Notes under the pieces: model-generated
The model's input: the letters and a program-made list of their open reading frames with translations, nothing else
Databases searched by the model: none
What the model was told of the DNA's origin: nothing
Program-made: the position numbers and the translations under genes
NCBI RefSeq assembly: GCF_000969445.1
Contig: NZ_JZEY01000054.1
Location: 620,001-684,000, forward strand
Source of the DNA: Devosia chinhatensis
Lineage (GTDB): Bacteria; Pseudomonadota; Alphaproteobacteria; Rhizobiales; Devosiaceae
Direction of reading: 5' to 3'
Length of the DNA: 64,000 bases
Part shown: positions 7,927 through 16,325 of the stretch, one piece after another
Layout of the letters: every line of letters starts with the position of its first letter
Numbering within the stretch: the stretch's first letter is position 1

Positions 7927-8813
7927 AGAGCGTGCCTCCCGCCTTCGCGGCGCACCTGGACGAAAGCGAGACGACCACGGCGCAGTGCTGGCGGCTCGTG
8001 CGCAGGGACGGCGTCGTGCTCGGCTTTACCGACCATGACCGGACGCTCATGGTGGCGGGGACGCCGTGCCGGCCCAGTTTCGGGCTGGATGGCGGGGAAG
8101 TTCCCGCCCGGCTTGGAGCGCAGGTGGAAACCGGCGAGGTGCTGGGCATCCTCGACAGTGCCGCGCTGGCCGAAGACGATATTCTGCTTGGGCACTATGA
8201 CGGCGCAAAGGTGGAAAGCTGGCTGGTGAACTGGGCCGAGCCGGACCAGTGCCTCTTGCTGCGGGTCGATACGATCGGGGAGATCGTGCGCGAGGATGGT
8301 CTGTTTCGCGCCGAACTGCGCTCGCCGCAGCAGGCGCTCAACGTGACGCGCGGCAGGCTCTATCAGGGGCTCTGCGATGCGGCGGTGGGAGACGCGCGGT
8401 GCGGTGTCGATCTCGACCTGCCCGCTCATCGGCGGGAGGCAAGCGTCACCGCGATCCTCGATGACTTCGAAATCCTCGTCTCGGGACTTGAGGCGACAGA
8501 GCCGGGCTGGTTCGCCTTTGGCATGGCCCGCTGGTCGAACGGCAAGCGGGCGCAGCTGTCCGACGCAATCCTCACGCATCGCCGGGTGCCCGAAGGCGAC
8601 GTGCTGGGCTTTTCGACCCGCGTCGGCGAATGGGTTTCAGAAGGCGATATGCTAGTGGCCAGCGTCGGATGCGACCGCAGGTTCGCCACCTGCAAGGCGC
8701 GCTTCGGCAACGCCGCGAACTATCGTGGCTTTCCCCATGTTCCGGGCAGCGATTATGTGCTGCGTCACCCACGGCGCGGCGACGCGCTCGATGGCAGGGC
8801 GATTGTGCCATGA
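7923..8813 (+). CDS. baseplate hub protein, DUF2163/phage BR0599 family (RcGTA gp13-like)
   Basis: Iron-sulfur-containing hub protein of the GTA tail tip. It has 296 residues and begins MKSVPPAFAAHLDESETTTA. Cysteines that could form the cluster appear in LYQGLCDAAVGDARCGVDL and SVGCDRRFATCKARFGN. The C-terminal FGNAANYRGFPHVPGSDYV is the family hallmark. Cluster binding is known for the RcGTA relative and inferred here from these cysteines. Confidence 0.93.
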   Translation: MKSVPPAFAAHLDESETTTAQCWRLVRRDGVVLGFTDHDRTLMVAGTPCRPSFGLDGGEVPARLGAQVETGEVLGILDSAALAEDDILLGHYDGAKVESWLVNWAEPDQCLLLRVDTIGEIVREDGLFRAELRSPQQALNVTRGRLYQGLCDAAVGDARCGVDLDLPAHRREASVTAILDDFEILVSGLEATEPGWFAFGMARWSNGKRAQLSDAILTHRRVPEGDVLGFSTRVGEWVSEGDMLVASVGCDRRFATCKARFGNAANYRGFPHVPGSDYVLRHPRRGDALDGRAIVP

Positions 8814-9229
8814 GCGGGCAAGAGGTGGTCAGCGCGGCCCGACTTTGGCTGGGAACGCCCTATCGGCATCGCGCCTCCACGCTCGGGGCGGGCTGCGATT
8901 GCCTGGGCCTGCTGCGCGGTGTCTGGCGCATGCTCTATGGAAGCGAGCCCGTGGCCGTGCCGGCCTATCGAGCCGATTGGCGCGATCCCGAACATGACGG
9001 GGCGCTGGAGCGCGCGGCGGCTACCTTCCTGCGTGCCGAGACCGGTCCGCCCACCGCCGGGCAAGTGGTTCTGTTCCGGCTCGGCGGTCAGGCCCGGGCG
9101 CGGCATTGCGGCATCCTGCTCGGCCCCGAACGGTTCATCCATGCGCAGGAACATCTGGGCGTGGTCGAGGCCAATCTGACGACCGGCTGGGCAAAGCGGA
9201 TGAGCGGGCGCTACCGCTTTCCCGATTAG
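8810..9229 (+). CDS. NlpC/P60 family tail peptidase (RcGTA gp14-like)
   Basis: Cell-wall peptidase carried on the tail tip that is expected to help DNA delivery across peptidoglycan. It has 139 residues from ATG 8810, overlapping the previous stop. The catalytic Cys is in GAGCDCLGLLRG and the His in ARHCGILLG, spaced as in NlpC/P60 enzymes. The frame is open to 8630, but that part lies inside the DUF2163 gene and is rejected. Confidence 0.93.
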   Translation: MSGQEVVSAARLWLGTPYRHRASTLGAGCDCLGLLRGVWRMLYGSEPVAVPAYRADWRDPEHDGALERAAATFLRAETGPPTAGQVVLFRLGGQARARHCGILLGPERFIHAQEHLGVVEANLTTGWAKRMSGRYRFPD

Positions 9230-9256
9230 TGACATCACACACTCAAGGATAATTCC

Positions 9257-12200
9257 ATGGCCACTCTGGCGCTTTCAGTTGCCGGACAGTTTGTCGGCGG
9301 CGTGCTGGGCGGCCCGATCGGCGCGACCATCGGCCGGGCGCTGGGCGCGCTGGCGGGCAGCGCGGTCGACAATGCCCTGTTCGGCGACCGAACCTCCGCC
9401 GAGGCGCCGCTGTTCGATGTGCGGCTGAGCGGGTCGAGCGAGGGTGCGCCCATACCGCGGCTTTATGGCTGGGGTCGTCTATCGGGCAATATCATCTGGG
9501 GGCGCGAATTGCTGCGGCACGTGTCGGAAACGGCGGGCGCCAAGGGCATGTCCCAGCCCGGTGAAACCAGTGAAGAAATCCTCGCCAGTTTTGCGCTGGG
9601 CCTCTGCGAAGGGCCTGTTGCGCGCATGGGGCGAATCTGGGCCGATGGCCAATTGCTCGATACAGCCGGGCTCACACTGCGCTTCTATCAGGGCGACGAG
9701 CAGCAAATGCCCGATAGCCTGATTGAGGCCATCCAGGGGGGCGGCAATGCGCCGGCCTATCGTGGCCTCTGCTATCTCGTGGTGGAGAATCTGCCGCTGA
9801 GCCGCTTCGGCAATCGCATTCCGCAATTGTCGGTTGAGGTGTGCCGCGTGGTGGGAGAACTTGAACCGGCCATTCGTGCCGTCACCGTCATCCCCGGGGC
9901 CACCGAATTCGGCTATGACCCGGTGCCCCGCGTCCGGATGACGGGGCCGGGCGAGGGCATCAGCGAAAACGCACACCTGCTGGCCGGTGTCAGCGACTGG
10001 ACCTGGTCCATCGACGAGCTGGTGGCGCTCTGTCCCAATCTTGAGCACGTGGCGCTGGTGGTCAGCTGGTTCGGCTCGGACCTGCGCTGTGCGTCCTGCG
10101 ATATCGGCCCCCGCGTCGAAGGCGCGGCGCGAACCATCGAAGGCACGACCTGGCAGGTCGGCGATCGCCTGCGCAGCGACGTGCCGGTGGTGTCGAGCCA
10201 TGGCGGTGGACCTGCCTATGGTGGGACGCCTTCGGACGGGGCGGTGCTGGCCGCCATCGCCGATCTCAAGGCACGGGGTCTCAAGGTGACGCTCTATCCG
10301 CTCATGCTGATGGATGTGCCCCAGGCCAATGGACTGCCGGACCCCTATGGCGCAGGAGAGCAGGGGGCCTATCCCTGGCGGGGGCGCATCACCTGCCATC
10401 CCGCGCCCGGTCAGCCCGGCTCTCCCGACGGGACCGCAGCTGCCGCCCTGCAGGTGGCGGCTTTCGTACCGGGCTACCGGGCCATGGTGCTCCACTATGC
10501 CCATCTCGCAATGACGGCTGGTGGCGTCGACGCGCTGCTGATTGGCTCGGAAATGCGGGGCCTGACGCAGGTGCGCGGCCCATCCGACAGTTTTCCGTTC
10601 GTGGCCGCCCTGGTCGCGCTGGCCGCGGAGGTGCGTGGCATTGTCGGCACGCAAACCCAACTCACCTACGCGGCCGACTGGAGCGAATATTCCGGCTACC
10701 AGCAGGACGGCGCCAAGATCTTTCATCTCGACCCGCTCTGGTCCTCGCCCCATATCGACGCGATCGGCATCGACAATTACATGCCCTTGAGCGACTGGCG
10801 CGATGGCGAAGACCATGCCGACGCAAACGCAGCGCCAACCGCTTATGACCTCGATTACCTGCAAGGCAATATAGTGGGCGGGGAGGGGTTCGACTGGTTC
10901 TATGAGAGCGAAGGCGAGCGCCGGGCGCAACGGCGCCACCCCATCACCGACGGCGCCCATGGGGAAAGCTGGATCTGGCGCTACAAGGACCTGCACGCGT
11001 TCTGGAGCCAGGCGCACCATGACCGGCCCGGTGGCATCCGCAAGGCGACGCCGACGGCATGGGTGCCAAGATCCAAGCCGATCTGGCTCACCGAACTGGG
11101 CTGTGGCGCGGTCGACAAGGGCGCAAACCAGCCCAATATCTTCGGCGATGACAAAAGCGCCGAGGACGGACGGCCGCACTTTTCGAGCGGACTGCCCGAT
11201 GCGCTGATCCAGCGGCAATTGCTGCGGGCCCATCACCGCCACTGGTCCGATTCGACGCATAATCCGGCCGGCATGGTCGATCCGGCTCGGATCTATTGCT
11301 GGACCTGGGATGCCCGGCCCTATCCGGCGTTTCCAGCCCTGGACCAGGTCTGGTCGGATGGGCCCAATCACCGCACCGGCCATTGGCTGACCGGCCGGCT
11401 TGGCGCGCTTGCCAGCGACGAACTGGTAGAAGCCATCGCTTTCGATCATGGTGTCTCGGTGAAGGCGACACCCAACGCGCCGCTCGTAAGTGGCTTCGTC
11501 ATCCATGGGCCGGGCACCGCGCGGCAGGCCATCGAGCCGATTCTCGAACTGACCGGGCAAAATCTGGTGGCCCGCGATGGACAGTTACATTGCGTCGTCG
11601 CCGGAGGCGGCCCAGTGGAAGCGATCGCACCCGATGTCCTTGCGGCCATTGATGCCCCGATCACCTCCCGGCGCCGGGGTAACGCCATAGAACAGCCCGG
11701 CCGACTGGCGCTGGGGCATCTGGACCGCGAACGCGATTACCTTTCCGCCAATGCCACAGCCCTGCGCCCGGGAGACGGCATGCTGGTGTCGGAGAGCCTG
11801 CCAGTCGTGCTCGACGGCGCCTCTGCCCGGCGGGCGGCCGAACGCCTGCTGGACCGTCGCGCCAAGGATGCCGACCGGATCGATTTCGCGCTGCCGCCCA
11901 GCTCTGTTCACCTCCAGCCGGGCGACCGGATCGCGCTCGAAGGCGTGGTGGAAGGTCCCTTCGAAATTTCTGAAATACGCGATGGTGCCGTGCGGCGGAT
12001 CACGGCCGTGAGCGTGCCGCGTCGCGACGCGGTGGCGAGCAATGTCGACCGCCCACATGGCGGATTTGGCGCGCCGTTGCCCGAGGTCAGACCGGTCATC
12101 GTGACCATGCATCTGCCACCGCTGCCCGAGGATGCGGGCCGAACACGGTTGCTCGTCGGGGCCTATGCCAAGCCTTGGCCCAGCAGCGTACGCGTCAACG

Positions 12201-13003
12201 ATGAGCACAGGGGTGCCGGGCTGGCGGACCTGACGCAGCCGCTGGTGATGGGTGCGACGCTCTCGGCATTGCCGCCAGGGCCCCCATCGGTGTGGGATCG
12301 CGGCAATACGCTGTTGATCGAACTGGCTGCCGGGCATGTGTCAGACAGCACCGAGCTTGCCACGCTGGGCGGCGCCAACCGCATCGCCGTCGAGAACGAC
12401 GGCGGCGGCTGGGAGGTCATCGGCTTCGCGCAGGCCGAACTGGTCGCGCCAAGGCAATATCGGCTGACCCGGCTGCTGCGTGGGCTGGAGGGGACCGATA
12501 TGCAGATCCTGGGGACATCAGCGGGTCGCCGCGTGGTGGTGCTCGACGGGCACAGTGCGATGGTGCCCATCGATGCGCACAGGATCGGCGAAACCCGCAT
12601 GCTCAGGGTCTATGCCGGTATCCGGGACGCCGGGGGACAAGCTGTTCTGCTCACCCCCGAGGCTGGGCCGGCCCTGCCGCTGGCACCGGTGCACCTGCGC
12701 GCGGCGCGCAGGGACGACGGAACGATCGTGTTCAGCTGGACACGACGCAGCCGTGCAGACGGCGACGGTTGGGGGCTGGCCGAGCCGCCACTCGAGCATG
12801 TGCCGGAACAATGGAGAGTGGGCATCCACAACGCGGGCATGCCGGTGCGCACCATCGAAACATCGTCGATTGCCGCCGCCTATAGCCATGCGGAGCAACT
12901 GACGGACTTTGGCGCGCCGGCAGGCCCTTTCACCTTTTCAGTCGCGCAGGTCAGCCCGGTCCTGGGGCCCGGCCATGCGGCATGGAGATCATTTCATGAC
13001 TGA
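9257..13003 (+). CDS. GTA TIM-barrel tail fibre/host-recognition protein (RcGTA gp15-like 'megatron')
   Basis: The largest tail protein: 1,248 residues. The N-terminus is glycine-rich and hydrophobic (VAGQFVGGVLGGPIGATIG), as in all gp15 relatives. A baseplate/tail domain follows, then a glycoside-hydrolase-like TIM barrel from about residue 420 to 740, with LTYAADWSEYSG, the DAIGIDNYMPLSDWRDG loop and KPIWLTELGCGAVDKGANQP carrying the barrel's Glu. The C-terminal third is beta-rich (LRVYAGIRDAGGQAV and following) and is the likely receptor-binding part. It ends overlapping the muramidase start by 8 bp. Confidence 0.95.
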   Translation: MATLALSVAGQFVGGVLGGPIGATIGRALGALAGSAVDNALFGDRTSAEAPLFDVRLSGSSEGAPIPRLYGWGRLSGNIIWGRELLRHVSETAGAKGMSQPGETSEEILASFALGLCEGPVARMGRIWADGQLLDTAGLTLRFYQGDEQQMPDSLIEAIQGGGNAPAYRGLCYLVVENLPLSRFGNRIPQLSVEVCRVVGELEPAIRAVTVIPGATEFGYDPVPRVRMTGPGEGISENAHLLAGVSDWTWSIDELVALCPNLEHVALVVSWFGSDLRCASCDIGPRVEGAARTIEGTTWQVGDRLRSDVPVVSSHGGGPAYGGTPSDGAVLAAIADLKARGLKVTLYPLMLMDVPQANGLPDPYGAGEQGAYPWRGRITCHPAPGQPGSPDGTAAAALQVAAFVPGYRAMVLHYAHLAMTAGGVDALLIGSEMRGLTQVRGPSDSFPFVAALVALAAEVRGIVGTQTQLTYAADWSEYSGYQQDGAKIFHLDPLWSSPHIDAIGIDNYMPLSDWRDGEDHADANAAPTAYDLDYLQGNIVGGEGFDWFYESEGERRAQRRHPITDGAHGESWIWRYKDLHAFWSQAHHDRPGGIRKATPTAWVPRSKPIWLTELGCGAVDKGANQPNIFGDDKSAEDGRPHFSSGLPDALIQRQLLRAHHRHWSDSTHNPAGMVDPARIYCWTWDARPYPAFPALDQVWSDGPNHRTGHWLTGRLGALASDELVEAIAFDHGVSVKATPNAPLVSGFVIHGPGTARQAIEPILELTGQNLVARDGQLHCVVAGGGPVEAIAPDVLAAIDAPITSRRRGNAIEQPGRLALGHLDRERDYLSANATALRPGDGMLVSESLPVVLDGASARRAAERLLDRRAKDADRIDFALPPSSVHLQPGDRIALEGVVEGPFEISEIRDGAVRRITAVSVPRRDAVASNVDRPHGGFGAPLPEVRPVIVTMHLPPLPEDAGRTRLLVGAYAKPWPSSVRVNDEHRGAGLADLTQPLVMGATLSALPPGPPSVWDRGNTLLIELAAGHVSDSTELATLGGANRIAVENDGGGWEVIGFAQAELVAPRQYRLTRLLRGLEGTDMQILGTSAGRRVVVLDGHSAMVPIDAHRIGETRMLRVYAGIRDAGGQAVLLTPEAGPALPLAPVHLRAARRDDGTIVFSWTRRSRADGDGWGLAEPPLEHVPEQWRVGIHNAGMPVRTIETSSIAAAYSHAEQLTDFGAPAGPFTFSVAQVSPVLGPGHAAWRSFHD

Positions 13004-13739
13004 CGATCGCTTCACCCCTTGCCTGGATCATGTGCTGCGCCACGAGGGGGGCTATGTGGACCATCCGGCCGATCCGGGCGGGGCCACCAACATGGGTATA
13101 ACCCGCAAAACATTGGCGCGCTGGCGCAACGTTTCGCCGTGGTGGAACCTGCCCAAGGAAGCGGTCAAGGCACTGACCCGGGCAGAAGCGGCGCGCATTT
13201 ATCGGGCGCAATACTGGGAGCCGTGCCGGGCCGGGGACCTGCCAATCGGCCTTGACCTTGCGCTGTTCGATTATGCGGTCAATTCCGGGCACAATCGAGC
13301 GATCCGCGCCTTGCAGGCGGTGCTGGGAGTGGTCGTGGATGGGGTCGTCGGCCCCCTCACCCTCGGCGCTGCGTCTCGGGCAGACGTGGCGCGAACCATA
13401 AATGGCCTCTGCGACGCCCGGTTGGGCTTTCTTCGGCGCCTCGCGATCTATGCCACGTTCGGGCGCGGCTGGAGCAGCCGCGTCGCAGCCATCCGCGCCG
13501 CAGCCCTGGCGCTTGCACCCAAATCTTCCGCACGTCCAAAAGGAGACACGCCGATGGATATCCTGTCCGGCTACAAGACCTATATCGTCGCAGCGCTGAT
13601 GCTGCTGGCGGGCATCGCCCAGATCCTGGGCATTGAAATCCCTGCGCTCGAGGGCACGTCGAGCGGCAACATGGTGCTCGAAGCCTTGGCCATCGTCTTC
13701 CTGCGTCGAGGGCTGAAGGCCGAAATCGCCAAGGCCTGA
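12996..13739 (+). CDS. GH108-type muramidase joined to a holin-like membrane segment
   Basis: A 247-residue product from ATG 12996, overlapping the preceding gene by 8 bp. Residues ~5-90 form a glycosyl hydrolase 108 domain: HEGGYVDHPADPGG holds the catalytic Glu, followed by ATNMGITRKTL. Residues ~95-165 match the peptidoglycan-binding domain that usually follows (LFDYAVNSGHNRAIRALQ, VVDGVVGPLT). After a Pro/Lys linker come a hydrophobic helix (YIVAALMLLAGIAQILGI) and a second short one (LEALAIVFL). Separate endolysin and holin genes are the norm, so this looks like both in one frame. An internal start at 13554 is listed separately. Confidence 0.85.
   Translation: MTDDRFTPCLDHVLRHEGGYVDHPADPGGATNMGITRKTLARWRNVSPWWNLPKEAVKALTRAEAARIYRAQYWEPCRAGDLPIGLDLALFDYAVNSGHNRAIRALQAVLGVVVDGVVGPLTLGAASRADVARTINGLCDARLGFLRRLAIYATFGRGWSSRVAAIRAAALALAPKSSARPKGDTPMDILSGYKTYIVAALMLLAGIAQILGIEIPALEGTSSGNMVLEALAIVFLRRGLKAEIAKA
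13554..13739 (+). CDS. possible internal translation product: 61-residue holin-like protein
   Basis: In frame inside the muramidase gene, ATG 13554 is preceded by AAAAGGAGA at a spacing of about 7 nt, one of the better ribosome binding sites in the cluster. The product would begin MDILSGYKTYIVAALMLLAG and contain only the linker-free membrane part. This suggests that the holin-like segment is also, or mainly, made on its own. Expression is inference. Confidence 0.45.
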   Translation: MDILSGYKTYIVAALMLLAGIAQILGIEIPALEGTSSGNMVLEALAIVFLRRGLKAEIAKA

Positions 13740-13753
13740 TTTGCGCGGCGTAT

Positions 13754-13793
13754 GGGTTCCGTGCAGGATATGCCCGTCATCGGCATGGAACCC
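13754..13793 (+). terminator. stem-loop at the 3' end of the GTA cluster
   Basis: An 11-bp stem (13754-13764 GGGTTCCGTGC with 13783-13793 GCATGGAACCC, one G-U pair) around an 18-nt loop lies 15 bp after the last cluster gene. TTTT occurs only about 20 nt later, so it is a probable but not canonical terminator. Confidence 0.55.
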
Positions 13794-13865
13794 GCAGGCC
13801 CAGCCAAAAGTTTTGCGCTGCCTCATTCATGTCCCATTCAGCTAGCAGGCGCTATTCATCGGCCC

Positions 13866-14165
13866 ATGAAAACGAACGCTCCCAAACCTTCTGCTTCCAT
13901 CGCGCTGGCCCTGGCCCTGGCTATCGCTCTCACGGGCACCGGTTCGGCGCAGGCGCAAGCCTGTCTCGACAAGCGCCAGATTCAGGAAGCGGTGGCCTCG
14001 GGGCAGATCATGTCCCTCGATGCTGTGTTGGCCTCTGCGGGCGTCGATCCCAGCGCGGAAATTCTAAACGTGCAGGTTTGCGACCAGGGTGGGGCGCTGG
14101 TTTATGTGATCGGCGTGCTGGCGCCGGACGGTCAGGCGCAGAACCTCACACTGAACGCACAATAG
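13866..14165 (+). CDS. small secreted PepSY-like protein, FeuN-like
   Basis: A 99-residue exported protein from ATG 13866. A Sec signal peptide (KTNAPKPSASIALALALAIA, cleavage after AQA near residue 31) precedes CLDKRQIQEAVASGQIMSLD, a PepSY-like fold, and a second Cys (VQVCDQGG) that could form a disulfide with the first. It lies just upstream of a PhoP-type regulator and kinase. In Sinorhizobium the equivalent gene, feuN, encodes a small periplasmic inhibitor of FeuPQ signalling. Position and export signal support the analogy, not sequence comparison. Upstream in-frame sequence crosses the GTA terminator and is rejected. Confidence 0.65.
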   Translation: MKTNAPKPSASIALALALAIALTGTGSAQAQACLDKRQIQEAVASGQIMSLDAVLASAGVDPSAEILNVQVCDQGGALVYVIGVLAPDGQAQNLTLNAQ

Positions 14166-14190
14166 AAAAAAGGCCGGCGGGGGCAGGGCA

Positions 14191-14850
14191 ATGCGAATTC
14201 TGGTCGTTGAAGACGATGTCAATCTCAACCGTCAGCTCAAGGATGCGCTGACTGAAGCCGGTTACGCCGTCGATGTGGCCTTCGACGGGGAGGAGGGACA
14301 CTTCCTCGGCGACACTGAACCCTATGACGCGGTTATTCTCGATATTGGCCTACCGCAGATGGATGGCCTATCCGTGCTCGAGGAGTGGCGTCGCGCCGGG
14401 CGCACCACGCCGGTGCTGCTGCTGACGGCCCGTGATCGCTGGAGCGACAAGGTCCAGGGCATCGATGCCGGTGCGGACGATTATGTCGCCAAGCCTTTCC
14501 ACATGGAGGAAGTGCTCGCCCGCGTTCGCGCGCTCGTGCGTCGTGCCGCCGGCCATGCGAGCAACGAGATCGTCTGTGGTCCGGTGCGCCTCGATGCACG
14601 CTCCGGCCGCGTGACGGTGGACGGCCAGGCCGTCAAGCTCACGAGCCATGAATTGCGCCTGCTCAGCTATATGATGCATCACAAGGGCAAGGTGATCTCG
14701 CGCACCGAACTGACCGAGCATCTCTACGATCAGGATTTCGACCGCGACAGCAACACTATCGAAGTGTTCGTCGGAAGGCTGCGTAAGAAGCTGCCGGAAG
14801 ATTGCATCCAGACCGTTCGGGGGCTGGGCTATCAGATCGTCGGGGATTGA
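14191..14850 (+). CDS. feuP: OmpR/PhoP-family response regulator, FeuP-like
   Basis: DNA-binding regulator of the module. It has 219 residues: a receiver domain with acidic pocket EDD (7-9), phospho-acceptor Asp51 in VILDIGLPQMDG and Lys in AKPF, then a winged-helix domain (KLTSHELRLLSYMMHHKGKV, VFVGRLRKKL, GLGYQIVGD). It is preceded by GGGGGCAGGG 4 nt before ATG and is followed by its kinase after 35 bp. In Rhizobiales feuPQ lies near the ccm genes, as here, which supports the symbol. It could be called phoP-like equally well. Confidence 0.8.
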   Translation: MRILVVEDDVNLNRQLKDALTEAGYAVDVAFDGEEGHFLGDTEPYDAVILDIGLPQMDGLSVLEEWRRAGRTTPVLLLTARDRWSDKVQGIDAGADDYVAKPFHMEEVLARVRALVRRAAGHASNEIVCGPVRLDARSGRVTVDGQAVKLTSHELRLLSYMMHHKGKVISRTELTEHLYDQDFDRDSNTIEVFVGRLRKKLPEDCIQTVRGLGYQIVGD

Positions 14851-14885
14851 GCATCTGATGGTGCCGGTGCCCGGGGGGCGCGCCC

Positions 14886-16265
14886 ATGTTGCGTAAGGGG
14901 TCCATCGCCGCATCGCTGTTCTGGCTGTCTGCCGGCTGGCTCATCCTGGCGCTGGTGACGACCGGCGTGCTGCTGACCGACCTATATTCGCGCGCGCTCG
15001 ACACCACCCTGACCCAGACACTGGACTTCCACGTCGAAAGCCTGACCGGCGCCCTGCTGGAAAAACGCGATCCACAAAGTCCGGAGATTGCGCTGGCCGA
15101 TCCGCGGTTCGAGCGGCCACGCTCGGGGTGGTACTGGATCATTCGCGACGGATCGGGGCGGCTCGTCAACCTCTCCACCTCCGTGGTGGGCATCGACCTG
15201 CAGGCGGTGGGCGCTGCTGCCGACGCGATGGGCCGCAGCACCGAGATCATCAATGATCCCTTCGGCACCCAATTGCGCATGGTCGAGCGCGTCGTCACCC
15301 TGGGCGACGATAGCTACCGCATCACGGTGGCGGGCAATCTCACCGAAATCCTCAAGCTGGTCGATGATTTCCGCGGCCAGGCCTTTATCGTACTCGGCGC
15401 CGTGGGCATCATGCTGGCCGTGATGAGCGCCATCGTCGCACGCATCGCCATGCGACCCATCGCGCGGCTGAGCGCAGCCGTGGAGGCGGTGCGGGAGGGC
15501 GACAGCGCAGAGGTCTCTGGGAGTTATCCGACCGAGATTGCTCCGCTGGCGGAGGAGGTCAACGAGCTGCTCCGCTCCAATGCCCAGATTATCGAGCGGG
15601 CACGCAATCAGGTGGGCAATCTTGCCCATGGGCTTAAGACCCCACTGGCCGTGCTGCGCAACGAATCAAAGGCGAGCCAGGGCGGGCTGGCCGACGTGGT
15701 CTCGACCGAGACCGAAAAGATGAGCAGCATGGTATCGGCCTATCTGGAGCGGGCGCGGCTGGCGGCGCGAACCTCGGTCGTGGGAAAGAAGGCCGACGCC
15801 GACAAGATCATGCAGCGGCTGGTGCGGGTCATGGGCAAGATCCACCCTGACGTCACTCTCGACTTTCACCGACCCGAAGCGTCCCTGCCTTGGTTCCGGG
15901 GCGACGAGGCGGACCTCGAAGAAATTGCCGGCAATCTGCTCGACAATGCCTGCAAGTGGTCGAAAGGCCAGGTGGGCGTGACCCTTGCCGCCGAAACGGG
16001 GGGCAGGGGCAACCAGTTACTGGTTCGCATCGAGGACAACGGGCCAGGGCTTTCGGAAGACGATGCCCGCAAAGTGTTGCGCCGCGGCGTCAGGTTGGAC
16101 GAGAAAACGCCTGGAACGGGCCTTGGTCTGGATATCGTCAAGGAACTGGTTGATGTCTATGGCGGAAGTCTGGAATTGAAGCGGTCGCAATTGGGCGGCC
16201 TGCTGGTGGAGCTGCGCCTGCCGACGGCCAGACTGGGCAGTCCGGCGCGCCCCCCGACGCTCTGA
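14886..16265 (+). CDS. feuQ: sensor histidine kinase, FeuQ/PhoQ-like
   Basis: Membrane kinase that pairs with the regulator just upstream. It has 459 residues: TM1 about 7-32 (LFWLSAGWLILALVTTG), a periplasmic domain of ~145 residues, TM2 about 166-190 (AFIVLGAVGIMLAVMSAIVA), HAMP (MRPIARLSAAVEAVREGD), an H-box with His248 in NLAHGLKTPLAVL (the PhoQ/FeuQ form with GLK in place of ELR), N-box LLDNACKWS, and G boxes DNGPGL and GTGLGL. The periplasmic domain is where the small secreted protein upstream would act if the FeuN analogy holds. Confidence 0.85.
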   Translation: MLRKGSIAASLFWLSAGWLILALVTTGVLLTDLYSRALDTTLTQTLDFHVESLTGALLEKRDPQSPEIALADPRFERPRSGWYWIIRDGSGRLVNLSTSVVGIDLQAVGAAADAMGRSTEIINDPFGTQLRMVERVVTLGDDSYRITVAGNLTEILKLVDDFRGQAFIVLGAVGIMLAVMSAIVARIAMRPIARLSAAVEAVREGDSAEVSGSYPTEIAPLAEEVNELLRSNAQIIERARNQVGNLAHGLKTPLAVLRNESKASQGGLADVVSTETEKMSSMVSAYLERARLAARTSVVGKKADADKIMQRLVRVMGKIHPDVTLDFHRPEASLPWFRGDEADLEEIAGNLLDNACKWSKGQVGVTLAAETGGRGNQLLVRIEDNGPGLSEDDARKVLRRGVRLDEKTPGTGLGLDIVKELVDVYGGSLELKRSQLGGLLVELRLPTARLGSPARPPTL

Positions 16266-16325
16266 CGCACTTTCGCCGCAATACGACAACACTTACCGTT
16301 TCGACCGCAAAACAAGGCCAAACAG

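Noticed and set aside
9479..11560. 693-codon minus-strand frame within the gp15-like gene
   Set aside because: The sense frame carries the TIM-barrel motifs; the antisense frame is a composition effect.
1..13739. Cluster as an ordinary active prophage
   Set aside because: No lysogeny, replication or integration genes are visible and the gene set is the GTA set; the left boundary is outside the window, so this is not absolute.
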